NCBI RefSeq assembly: GCF_039994875.1
Contig: NZ_CP121196.1
Location: 248,001 to 312,000 of the forward strand
Direction of reading: 5' to 3'
Source of the DNA: Telmatobacter sp. DSM 110680
Lineage (GTDB): Bacteria; Acidobacteriota; Terriglobia; Terriglobales; Acidobacteriaceae
Length of the DNA: 64,000 bases
Shown here: in pieces, positions 47,157-55,159 of the stretch
Layout: each line of letters starts with the position of its first letter
Position numbering within the stretch: the stretch's first letter is position 1
Position numbers and translations under genes: made by a program
The notes under the pieces: model-generated
Seen by the model: the letters and a program-made list of their open reading frames with translations, nothing else
Databases searched by the model: none
Told to the model about the DNA's origin: nothing

Positions 47157-48584
47157 TTATTGAATGCCCAGATCCGATAGAACCTTAGGCTTAGCTTCGT
47201 CGACTGCGAGCAGGTTGTGGCATACCGAGCAATCCTGCGTAAGAGTCTTCCCTTCCTTCGCCACGTGATCGCCATCGTGGCAACGGAAGCATCCGGGATA
47301 ATTCATGTGCCCGATGTGATTGGGGTGAGTCCCCCAAGTAACCTTCATCTCGGGAAAACTATTGGTCGTGAAGACGGTGACGAGGCCTTCTCCAGCAGTC
47401 TTGACCAGGTCAGGATGGGCAGCGAGCACATCAGGATGTTCGCTGCGATAGAACTGCGTGAGCCCTGCTGGAATTTTTTCGCGTGCTTCGGCTTCGGTTG
47501 CGTAGTTGGCCTTGAGTAGCTCGAGACCTTTCTTATGAACCCACGGAAGTTCAGGACTGATGGCGCCCTCTGCCATGGCGCGGTTCAGCGCATCTTCCGC
47601 GGTCTGCATGGTGTGGGCAGCGCGATTGTGACAATCGATGCAATCCATTACGCGACGCTCTCCCTGCGGCACGGCACCTTTCAGGTTCGAAGATGCGAAG
47701 GCGGTCTTGGACCCATCGGGATATGTGCGTTCGGCCCACGGAATTGTGGTACGGGTGGGGTCGGTGGTGATGTATTCGACGTGGCCGAGGTGGACGCCAT
47801 GAATTCCAGTGAGATGTGAGAGCGAGTCGATGCCGCCTAAGTGCAAGACGACTACGCTTTGCGTTTCAGTGTTCTTTTCGTCGTCGGCAAAGCTAGATTT
47901 GACCAGCAGCTTTTCGCCTACGAACTTTGCAGGCGTGTGGCAACCTTCGCAGATTTCGCGAGCAGGGCGCAGATTCATCACTGGAGACGGGATCGGCTTG
48001 GGATAGCGATTGAAGGCGACTTCGACAAGCTGCTTGGTCCCGTTCACTTTGGCCTTGAAATACGATTCGGCTCCTGCACCGATGTGGCACTCTACGCAGG
48101 CAACATGGGAGTGCGCGGATACTTTGTAGGCAGTGTACTCGGGATGCATGACATGGCAGGAAGACCCGCAGAACTGCGGCGAATCCATATAGGCCGCGCC
48201 GCGATAACTTGCCATGGAGACTACCAGGAGATTCACGATCGTGGCGACAAGGACGATGTCGATGCCGTGGCGGAACATGCGATCGTTGAGATCGATCTTG
48301 GGAAATTCGGCGGGAATCTGACCGGCGAGTTGCAGCTTCTTTCGCCGAGCGAACAGGCCGATCGGGATGAGCACCAGCCCAAGAACAAACAGCGCGGGCA
48401 GGATTAGAAAGAAGATGATTCCGAGGTAAGGATTGTCATTGGGGCGGCCAAAGAGTTCGACCAGCCAATAACCGATCATGGTCACGCCAGCTGCACTGGT
48501 GATGGCGCCACCGGCGAGACTGAGTGGATTGTTGCCGAAGAACAGGGCTGGCCGAACCCAGTGTTCGCGGAAATGTTGAAGCAT
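47157..48584 (-). CDS. Six-haem NapC/NirT-type membrane cytochrome c
   Basis: A 475-residue membrane-anchored cytochrome. Three hydrophobic helices lie at about 22-45, 52-78 and 108-126. Haem sites follow: CGSSCH at 139-144 (three residues between the cysteines, not two), then CVECH 163, CEGCH 212, CIDCH 315, CFRCH 432 and CSVCH 452. NapC/NirT/CymA-family proteins take electrons from quinol and pass them to periplasmic cytochromes. The extra C-terminal haem region makes it longer than the four-haem CymA. It is the last gene of the cytochrome cluster. Confidence 0.88.
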   Translation of the reverse strand: MLQHFREHWVRPALFFGNNPLSLAGGAITSAAGVTMIGYWLVELFGRPNDNPYLGIIFFLILPALFVLGLVLIPIGLFARRKKLQLAGQIPAEFPKIDLNDRMFRHGIDIVLVATIVNLLVVSMASYRGAAYMDSPQFCGSSCHVMHPEYTAYKVSAHSHVACVECHIGAGAESYFKAKVNGTKQLVEVAFNRYPKPIPSPVMNLRPAREICEGCHTPAKFVGEKLLVKSSFADDEKNTETQSVVVLHLGGIDSLSHLTGIHGVHLGHVEYITTDPTRTTIPWAERTYPDGSKTAFASSNLKGAVPQGERRVMDCIDCHNRAAHTMQTAEDALNRAMAEGAISPELPWVHKKGLELLKANYATEAEAREKIPAGLTQFYRSEHPDVLAAHPDLVKTAGEGLVTVFTTNSFPEMKVTWGTHPNHIGHMNYPGCFRCHDGDHVAKEGKTLTQDCSVCHNLLAVDEAKPKVLSDLGIQ

Positions 48585-48689
48585 TGTTACGTTCCCCCAG
48601 ACGGTGAATGACCCGCTTCAGGCACCGCAGCGACGAAGACCTGTCACTGGACTTTGCAATTTGCGGCGTGAAGCGGGCCGGATTTATGT

Positions 48690-48998
48690 CTATTTCAAGG
48701 TGCGGAAATAATCGACTGCGTCCTTGATCTGCGCGTCGGTGAGTTTAGGAGACATAGCCTTCATCTTGTTCTTCCCTTTCGCGACGGCGTCAATCTGTTC
48801 CTTTTCGCTGCTCTTGTATTCGGAAGCAGGCTTCACATCCATCATCTTGGCAATACCGGCGCTCGGTGTTCCGGTGCTGCCGTGACAGCTCTGGCAATTT
48901 GCCTTGTAGACCGCTTCACCCGCTTGAGCGAAGCCCATGGAGCCAGCCAGACACACTGTCGCAGCCAGCACCGCCATCGATCGAATCGTCTTCGTCAT
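48690..48998 (-). CDS. Small periplasmic cytochrome c (monohaem)
   Basis: A 102-residue class I cytochrome c. The signal peptide is residues 1-25 (GSMGFAQ-AGE). One haem binds at CQSCH (35-39), and Met82 in MKAMSPKLT is the likely sixth ligand. The end AQIKDAVDYFRTLK is nearly the same as in the neighbouring small cytochrome, so the two are tandem paralogues. It would carry electrons between the membrane cytochrome and the ten-haem protein. AAGGAG precedes the ATG. Confidence 0.9.
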   Translation of the reverse strand: MTKTIRSMAVLAATVCLAGSMGFAQAGEAVYKANCQSCHGSTGTPSAGIAKMMDVKPASEYKSSEKEQIDAVAKGKNKMKAMSPKLTDAQIKDAVDYFRTLK

Positions 48999-49229
48999 TG
49001 CAAGACTCCTTTAAAACGCATTATGGCCGTATCGTTGGGGGCCATGCCCATTCAATTGGAACCTTACTTGCTCAAACACCAGCGGCAACAAAAAGTGGCT
49101 TTGCCTGTGATGCGCACCAGGAACCGTTTAACTAAAATCCGGCGCATGCCCAGGAATGCGAGATGCGCCGGTACTGCTTTCAAGTACACACTGCGACTTA
49201 CAGGCGATAACTGCGAACTGCAATTTCAA

Positions 49230-49553
49230 CTACTTTGCAAATGTGCGGAAGTACTCGACTGCATCCTTGATTTGCGCGTCGGTCAACTTATCCTTGTAGG
49301 CCTGCATCTTGCCCATGCCATTATGGACCGCGTCAATCATTTGCGCCTCGCTCAACTTCTTAACATCAGGGTCCGTCGCTGGCTTTACCTTCATAGCTTT
49401 GCCCGCGCCCGAATCTGCCAAACCCTTTTCCCCATGACACATCTGGCATTTTGCCTTGTACGTCGCTTCGCCTGAAGATTGCGCGAAGCTCACTGTGCCG
49501 GCAAGGACGAGAACTGTGATTGCCGCCACCACATTGCGAGTGAAATTGCTCAT
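49230..49553 (-). CDS. Small periplasmic cytochrome c (monohaem)
   Basis: A 107-residue class I cytochrome c with signal peptide (ending VSFAQ-SSGE), haem site CQMCH (36-40) and likely Met83 ligand (GKMQAYKDKLT). It shares the end AQIKDAVEYFRT with its tandem paralogue. The 174-base gap to the barrel gene contains a stem-loop, so it may have its own level of expression. GGGAGAG precedes the ATG. Confidence 0.9.
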   Translation of the reverse strand: MSNFTRNVVAAITVLVLAGTVSFAQSSGEATYKAKCQMCHGEKGLADSGAGKAMKVKPATDPDVKKLSEAQMIDAVHNGMGKMQAYKDKLTDAQIKDAVEYFRTFAK

Positions 49554-49685
49554 GTCTTGCTCTCCCAGAGATCTCCCCTTAGAACTGCGCGGGGAAGATC
49601 GCTGACGAAAGGGACATCGTTCAAAGCAGTTGTGGTACTTCGATCAGACAGTACTCACGACTGCGGCGTTCAATCCATTGAAGGA

Positions 49686-49715
49686 GGACCGGTGAAGCTC
49701 AACGGTTGCCGGTCC
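49686..49715. terminator. Stem-loop between barrel gene and small cytochrome gene
   Basis: GGACCGG and CCGGTCC form a 7-bp stem around a 16-base loop, 13 bases past the barrel stop codon on the minus strand. It has no T-run, so it may be a weak terminator or an mRNA-end stabiliser. Confidence 0.45.
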
Positions 49716-49727
49716 ATCCAGCATTAC

Positions 49728-52124
49728 TCAGAATGCATACTTCACACCCAGAGTGACGACATCACCATGGAAGCTGCGCGGAGCCGGACCAGGACCGCCG
49801 GATTCGTCGTACCCATGGTGAACCCAGTTACCGTGCCACGCCCACTGTGGCGCGATATTAATTTGCAAATCGCTGAAGGGCGACACAACTTTGGACTGCA
49901 ATGCGCCGGGGACCATCAGCGGGTTAAGAAATGCGGCAGTACCATTTGTATCCGTAATGCGGGCGCCACCGTTATAGCGGAAATACTTAGAAGGAGCCCA
50001 GCTGACGGCTCCAGAGAAATAGGTAACGGGGGCATCATAGTAGCCGTTGCCTAAGTAGTAAGAAGGATCACCGACACCTGCACCGCTATTTGCCACAGTG
50101 CAGGTTCCAGCGTTTGTCGCACCGGCAGGTAACGGTGCATTGACGTTGGGTATGAATGCGTAGCAGATATCCGTCTGCGAGAAGACGTCGTCACGAGCGA
50201 AGTTAAAGTCAAAACTCAACGTCTCGACCGGAGTAACTTGCGTGGCGAAGCTAAAGTCATGGTTGTGTTCGCGATGATTCACCAGCGGATCGTCGTTTTT
50301 ACCTTGGAAATCATTGGCAGTGACGGCGAAGTTGATCCACTTGGCAGGGGTAATCTTAGCCCGTGCACGAATGTGATTCACCTTATCCGGCGCCTCGCGC
50401 GTGTAGGTATTCGAAGGAGTGTTGGAGTCTGCTGCTTTTGAATTCAACGAATCGTAGTTGACGTTGACACGGACTGCCCGCGACGGCTGGATCACGGCTC
50501 CGAGTAGCAGGCCATTCTGATGCCAGGTGAGAGTGTCTGCTACGCCCTCATCGAGATTGCCATCGACAATGTGGCGCGAGTTGAAGCGCCAGCCGCCGGA
50601 AAACTTGAATGCCGGATTGACTGTGACGACGCCGAGAATGGTGTTGCCGATATTCTTGTGATCGAGGAACAGCCCGTTGGTTGCAGGCGAGACCGGGCAG
50701 CCGGTTGCACCCTGGACGCAGGGGGTAAGCGAACTGACTGGCGTGAGCATCGAGGTAGTCGAGGTTCCGAGCCATGCCTGCGTATTCATGATCGAGTAGC
50801 CGGCAGTGCGCAGGTTCCGGAAATCGAAAGAATCAGAGACGGAGAAGTATTTGTCCAGATCAGCGACGAAGCCGAAGTCGCCGACCGAGTTGGCGCGCTT
50901 GTTGCTGGCTAACCGTCCGTTTGCAAGTCCGCCGGTCTCCACTTCCTGGCGGATCGAGGTGCGGGTGTTCCAGCCGTTGAAGGTCTGGTTGAAACTGTTC
51001 ACGTTATACGTGCCGCCACTATAGAGCAAGCGTCCGTTGAATGAAACTTTGTCCCAGTAGTGCGAGCTGAAGCGCAGCTGCTCTGTCGGGAAGCTGGTGC
51101 GGATGGGAGACGTTGACGAGGCTACGATGGTTCCAGAGCAGTAAGGATTGGCGACGCCGTTGATGACGTTCTCGGTTTTGTTTGCTCCCGAACCGCATGT
51201 GACGGTAGGTCCGGTAAGAACATCGACGCCGAGCGAGACCGGAGTTCCATTGGAAAGCGTGAATGGCGTGGGTGCCAGCTGGAATCCTGAATCGCCCTTA
51301 TAGAAGCCGAAGAACTGGTCGTAGCTCAGCGTGGTCCGCTTGGCCAGCTTTACATCGACGCCGCCTGTATAGGTGGACCCGGTGTTGCGGAACATTTCAA
51401 GGACTTGCACATCGCCGGCGTAATGAACAGTGCTGTAGGTGGGTCCTTCGTGCACATTGAGGTTGTATCCAGCACGGAAGCTGACGCGCGAGATTGGAAA
51501 CAGGGTCAACAGAGCGTCGGTGTTGCGTCGCACTGTATTGAAGATGTGCAGTGAATCAGGCTCAGGAACCAGTACCGGAGTTGCTGCAGTTGCGGTGGAG
51601 AGCAACGAATTGTCCAGCAGGTTGTAATCGAAGTAATTACGATCGCGCCGGAAGCCGCCGGAGAAATCGTAGAGCCTGCCCTTCGAGAATTTGAGGTAAG
51701 ACACATCGTTCGGCTCTCCGCCGTAGCCGAAGCTGGACGTAGAGAGCGTATCGAAGAGCGGAGTCTTGGAGGGGTTCACAGTATGGAGTTCGAGAGACTG
51801 GTTAAGGATACGCATACCAGTTCCCTCGTTGACCATGGTCGACCACATCGCGCTGCTGCCGTCTTTCTGGGTAATGATCCCGCCCAGTTCGACCGTGGAG
51901 TGCATGGTGTAGTTGCCCACCTTCTTTTCAGCCGGTGGGGCTGGTGCCTTTTTCTCTACTGCAGGCTTTGCCTGCGGCGTATTGGTGGCCTGTGGCTGTT
52001 GCGCGAAACTATTGACCGAACTAATGGCCAGAATGGCCGCAATGGTAAGGGTGCACAACCGGGAGATACTGATCCCGGCCGAAGACCCAACCAGACTATG
52101 TGCGAATTTGGTCTGTTTTGTCAT
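49728..52124 (-). CDS. MtrB/PioB-type outer-membrane beta-barrel protein
   Basis: A 798-residue exported protein. The signal peptide (about 1-42, ending NSFAQ) is followed by a Pro/Ala/Lys-rich linker and then alternating amphipathic strands to the end. The last residue is Phe (GVKYAF), as outer-membrane barrels need for Bam insertion. The size and the ten-haem gene just upstream fit the MtrB/PioB porin that sheathes a decahaem cytochrome. Sequence identity with Shewanella MtrB seems low; I see no N-terminal CxxC like the one there. AAGGGAC precedes the ATG. The barrel call is firm; the MtrB family call rests also on context. Confidence 0.78.
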   Translation of the reverse strand: MTKQTKFAHSLVGSSAGISISRLCTLTIAAILAISSVNSFAQQPQATNTPQAKPAVEKKAPAPPAEKKVGNYTMHSTVELGGIITQKDGSSAMWSTMVNEGTGMRILNQSLELHTVNPSKTPLFDTLSTSSFGYGGEPNDVSYLKFSKGRLYDFSGGFRRDRNYFDYNLLDNSLLSTATAATPVLVPEPDSLHIFNTVRRNTDALLTLFPISRVSFRAGYNLNVHEGPTYSTVHYAGDVQVLEMFRNTGSTYTGGVDVKLAKRTTLSYDQFFGFYKGDSGFQLAPTPFTLSNGTPVSLGVDVLTGPTVTCGSGANKTENVINGVANPYCSGTIVASSTSPIRTSFPTEQLRFSSHYWDKVSFNGRLLYSGGTYNVNSFNQTFNGWNTRTSIRQEVETGGLANGRLASNKRANSVGDFGFVADLDKYFSVSDSFDFRNLRTAGYSIMNTQAWLGTSTTSMLTPVSSLTPCVQGATGCPVSPATNGLFLDHKNIGNTILGVVTVNPAFKFSGGWRFNSRHIVDGNLDEGVADTLTWHQNGLLLGAVIQPSRAVRVNVNYDSLNSKAADSNTPSNTYTREAPDKVNHIRARAKITPAKWINFAVTANDFQGKNDDPLVNHREHNHDFSFATQVTPVETLSFDFNFARDDVFSQTDICYAFIPNVNAPLPAGATNAGTCTVANSGAGVGDPSYYLGNGYYDAPVTYFSGAVSWAPSKYFRYNGGARITDTNGTAAFLNPLMVPGALQSKVVSPFSDLQINIAPQWAWHGNWVHHGYDESGGPGPAPRSFHGDVVTLGVKYAF

Positions 52125-52137
52125 CGTTCGTCCCTTA

Positions 52138-53133
52138 CTAGAAGTTGGTCTTGAAGAAATGTGGATGCGTGTTGGAGCCGTGAATATCGGTGTGGCAGAT
52201 GGTGCACGACTGATATTGCGTGGCCTGGTTATGCGCCGGGCCTGTCGGAGCTGGTGCCGTGGTGAAATTCGGAGATGCTGAGTGGCACTGCAGACAGATA
52301 GTGTTGACTGACGCGCGATTTAGCAGGCGCGGATTCGGTCCACCGTGCGGGAAGTGACAGGCCGTGCAACCTTCGGTCTTGACGACATCATGCTCGTAGA
52401 CGAAGGGACCGGCAGTCTCAGTGTGACACTTGGTGCAGACTGCATCCATCTGTGCCGATGCGCGAAGATTCTTCTTCTCGAATGTGCCATGCGGATCGTG
52501 GCAGTCTGTGCACTTCATCAGGCCTTCTTCCACCTTGTGATGGAAAGGCATATTGAATTGGGGCTTGGTATCGGTGTGGCACTGGAAGCAGAGTTTAGGT
52601 TGAGCAACCTTGAGAAGCTGTTCTTTGTCTTCGCCGCCATGAATGCTGTGGCAGCTTACGCAACTCACGTTGTTCTCGCCGTGCGCCGTGCGTTCGAAGT
52701 TCGCATGCTGACCCTGGTGGCAGCTCAGGCATCTTGCATCGACTTCCTTCGCCGTTGCCTTGGCGGGATTGAAGATCTTGGTGACGTCACCGCCGCCGTC
52801 AACGTGCGCTTTGCCTGCGCCGTGGCAACCCTCGCAAGTGACGCCGGTCTTGCCGTGCATCTCTGCGAGTTTGGTGTGCTGGTTCGAACTGAATCCTTTG
52901 CTGACTTCTTCGTGGCAGGTAGCGCAGATTTCCTGGCCGACGAAATCTCCCGGCGCAGGTGCAACCTGACTAGTTTTGGCGCTTGCGGGTTTCGCGTCCT
53001 TTGCGGGAGCAGCGACTGCGCAGGTCGTGAACGTAACTGCCGCGAACAGAAGCAGGAACGACGCGCGCCGTCGAGGTATTTTTACTGAAGGCTCGCTTCC
53101 CGACGTTCGTTTTTTCGGCCGATCTTTATGCAT
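52138..53133 (-). CDS. Decahaem cytochrome c, MtrA/DmsE type
   Basis: A 331-residue periplasmic multihaem cytochrome. A signal peptide (about 21-42, ending AVAAP) is followed by ten CxxCH haem sites, starting near residues 70, 100, 135, 158, 182, 208, 233, 256, 280 and 310. Many distal His residues are present for bis-His coordination. Ten haems in about 330 residues match MtrA, DmsE and MtoA. These insert in an MtrB-like barrel and carry electrons across the outer membrane. It stops 13 bases before the barrel gene, so the two are one transcript. AAGGTGG precedes the ATG. Confidence 0.93.
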   Translation of the reverse strand: MHKDRPKKRTSGSEPSVKIPRRRASFLLLFAAVTFTTCAVAAPAKDAKPASAKTSQVAPAPGDFVGQEICATCHEEVSKGFSSNQHTKLAEMHGKTGVTCEGCHGAGKAHVDGGGDVTKIFNPAKATAKEVDARCLSCHQGQHANFERTAHGENNVSCVSCHSIHGGEDKEQLLKVAQPKLCFQCHTDTKPQFNMPFHHKVEEGLMKCTDCHDPHGTFEKKNLRASAQMDAVCTKCHTETAGPFVYEHDVVKTEGCTACHFPHGGPNPRLLNRASVNTICLQCHSASPNFTTAPAPTGPAHNQATQYQSCTICHTDIHGSNTHPHFFKTNF

Positions 53134-53294
53134 AAAAGGATTCCACCTTGGTGAGCACTTGTCGCAGGTTTCGCCATTGTCTACGACTGCCCATCTTCGA
53201 AGTTGAGCAGTTTTGAACAGCTAGGAGCGAATTGCGTTCTGTGTGGAGCATCACCTTATGGCCGCAATCGTACCGCGCCAGCGAGGGTCCATAC

Positions 53295-53310
53295 GGTGAC
53301 CTCCATCACA
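53295..53310. promoter_or_regulatory. Predicted Crp/Fnr-type binding site 1
   Basis: GGTGACCTCCATCACA is a 16-base site with arms GGTGA and TCACA, one base off the CRP consensus TGTGA-N6-TCACA. It is centred about 170 bases upstream of the decahaem cytochrome start. Confidence 0.6.
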
Positions 53311-53565
53311 TCGAGTCAACAGGCGGCCGCGGAATTGGAGAATGTGTAATTCGACCAGATACAGGTCTTGTATCGATATTCCGGAAGTCTAAGTTTTTCG
53401 CGAGTCAAGAATAATGGGATCAACTATTTACATGTTTTACTGTCGCAGTCGTAAGCTTGTGGGATTCGGATCCGTACGGCATAGTTTGGCGCAACTATTT
53501 TGGCGCACTTTGAGATCGAGATTTGGTACGCCATCACATTCCATCTTTCTCCATAAAGGCGAGAA

Positions 53566-53612
53566 ATGGCCGCCACCTTTCCGATCAAGAAAAGACGGAA
53601 GGCGGTGGCCAT
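53566..53612. repeat. Large imperfect inverted repeat
   Basis: The arms ATGGCCGCCACCTTTCCG and CGGAAGGCGGTGGCCAT pair with one mismatch, one bulge and one G-T pair around a 12-base A-rich loop. It lies between the two regulator sites and could form a cruciform or an RNA hairpin. Confidence 0.6.
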
Positions 53613-53648
53613 GGCGTTGGCCGCGAAGGACTTGATTGCCCTTTGACA

Positions 53649-53664
53649 GGTGAGCCCCATCACA
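53649..53664. promoter_or_regulatory. Predicted Crp/Fnr-type binding site 2
   Basis: GGTGAGCCCCATCACA has the same arms and the same CCATCACAT end as site 1. It is centred about 66 bases upstream of the Crp/Fnr-family gene, which suggests autoregulation. Confidence 0.6.
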
Positions 53665-53722
53665 TCCATCGAAGGTTGGACACATGCAGACTGGGTGAGA
53701 ACTAAAAAGTAAGAGCAAAAAG

Positions 53723-54472
53723 ATGGCTGAGTACGGAATTCTAGAGACCACGCAGCGGCGGCAGAAGAGCTTGACTCGTCAGTCGCCGGTTGGATGCGCG
53801 TCGTGCGCCAATCGTCGACCCGGGTGGTTCTGCTCGCTGGGCAGCGCGGTGCTGGCCGATCTGGAACTCGTTACGAGCACGATCAGCCTTCCATCGCAAG
53901 CAACATTGTTTAGCCAAGGCGAAGACGCTCGATGCCTGTACCTGATCTGTGGCGGTTACCTGAAATTAACGGCTGGCCGCGCCCAGGATCGTCAGATGAT
54001 AGTGCGTGTGGCAGGCCCGGGATCGATGCTGGGACTGTATGCAGCACTTTCTCACGGGGTGTACGAGGTTTCGGCTGAATCGTTGACGCCAGCTCAGCTG
54101 CGACCTGTGGAGCGGGAGCGGTTTCTAGCATTTTTGCGCAATCATAAAGAGGCGCAGATGCGCGCGGTCCAATGTATATGCCAGGAGTATCGGTTTGCAT
54201 TGCAGGACGCATGCCGGATCGCACTGGCAGAGACGGTCGCGGGAAGACTGGGACGCTTGCTTCTGGAACTTGCGCATCAGATTGGCGAGCATGTGGATGG
54301 AGGATTCCGTTTTCCGCTGCTGCTCACGCATGAAGAGATGGCCTCCATGGCGTGCACCACTCGTGAAACCGTGACACGCACTCTGGGTCAGTTTCGCAAG
54401 GATGGCTCGATCTCCATTGAAGACTCCGTGATTACGCTGCACCAGCCGGAACGGCTGCAGAACCTGAATTAG
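53723..54472 (+). CDS. Crp/Fnr family transcriptional regulator
   Basis: A 249-residue regulator. The cyclic-nucleotide-binding-like beta-roll spans about 50-145, a dimerisation helix about 150-180, and a winged helix-turn-helix about 195-235 (LTHEEMASMACTTRETVTRT, with the typical TRETVTR recognition helix). Near the N-terminus three cysteines (C25-x2-C28-x8-C37) and C71/C76 further on recall the iron-sulfur ligands of FNR, though the spacing is different. It could sense oxygen or redox state. It is divergent from the cytochrome operon and likely controls it and itself. Confidence 0.9.
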   Translation: MAEYGILETTQRRQKSLTRQSPVGCASCANRRPGWFCSLGSAVLADLELVTSTISLPSQATLFSQGEDARCLYLICGGYLKLTAGRAQDRQMIVRVAGPGSMLGLYAALSHGVYEVSAESLTPAQLRPVERERFLAFLRNHKEAQMRAVQCICQEYRFALQDACRIALAETVAGRLGRLLLELAHQIGEHVDGGFRFPLLLTHEEMASMACTTRETVTRTLGQFRKDGSISIEDSVITLHQPERLQNLN

Positions 54473-54547
54473 CTTATTCTGTTAATTACGGCTCGACATC
54501 GACATCTCCGCTTCCATCGGTGCTCCTGGCGAAGTCCAAGGGATATC

Positions 54548-55144
54548 ATGGTGACTGGGAGTATTGGCACGCGTATGACTCGTTTTACCGCTTGTTTTGC
54601 TGTAGTTTTTCTCTCCTGCACTGCGTTCGGACAGACTCCTGGATCTTCCCCGATGACCGCCTCGGCGCCGGTTACATCAACCTCCTCTCCTGAAGTTCAG
54701 CAATTCCAGAAGATTGAAGATTCGTGGGACGACGCCGTCAATAAGCGCGATCAGTACGGCTTGGAACTGGTGCTTTCGCCACTGTTTCTGGATGTATCAG
54801 GAACGGGGGACATCACTACCCGCAACCAGCAGGTGGCTTACGTGATCACGACGGAAGATCGGACGATGCACCTGGAGCAGAAGGTGATCGCGGTTCGCAT
54901 GCTGGGCGACACTGCCGTGGCCAACGGAACCTACGTTCTTCATCATCGAGCTTCGTCGGGGCAGGTTGACGAGAAGGGTGTGTTTACGCAGGTGTTTGAG
55001 CGCGCCCACAACGGTTGGCTGTGCATCAATTCGCAGCGCACCATGCTGCGTGAAGATGGCGGCAAGTCGAAGAAGCAGTCGAGCGCCGAACTGCCTTTCC
55101 ATTTTCCGATCTTCGGCAAGAGCGACAAGAAAGACTCTCAATAG
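54548..55144 (+). CDS. Secreted DUF4440 / NTF2-like protein
   Basis: A 198-residue exported protein with a signal peptide (about 10-28, CFAVVFLSCTAFGQ) and Ser/Pro/Thr linker. The domain (about 45-165) has the cone-shaped NTF2/SnoaL pattern: KIEDSWDDAVNKRDQYGLE, HLEQKVIAVRMLGDTAVANG and GVFTQVFERAHNGWLCINSQ. The fold often binds small ligands or makes dimers; the function is unknown. AAGGGAT precedes the first ATG; an ATG 27 bases later is the alternative. It ends close to the convergent P1 peptidase gene. Confidence 0.82.
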   Translation: MVTGSIGTRMTRFTACFAVVFLSCTAFGQTPGSSPMTASAPVTSTSSPEVQQFQKIEDSWDDAVNKRDQYGLELVLSPLFLDVSGTGDITTRNQQVAYVITTEDRTMHLEQKVIAVRMLGDTAVANGTYVLHHRASSGQVDEKGVFTQVFERAHNGWLCINSQRTMLREDGGKSKKQSSAELPFHFPIFGKSDKKDSQ

Positions 55145-55159
55145 CGAGTCTCGCGCTTC

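Larger units (their letters stand above)
53134..53722. other. Long control region between the cytochrome operon and its regulator
   Basis: A 589-base divergent intergenic region. It contains two GGTGA-N6-TCACA sites, a further CCATCACAT half copy at 53531-53539, and a large imperfect hairpin (53566-53612). No short open frame here has a ribosome-binding site or coding character, so I call no gene. Confidence 0.6.

Noticed and set aside
53424..53751. Short minus-strand frames in the cytochrome control region
   Set aside because: No ribosome-binding site, no coding character, and they run over the predicted regulatory sites and hairpin.
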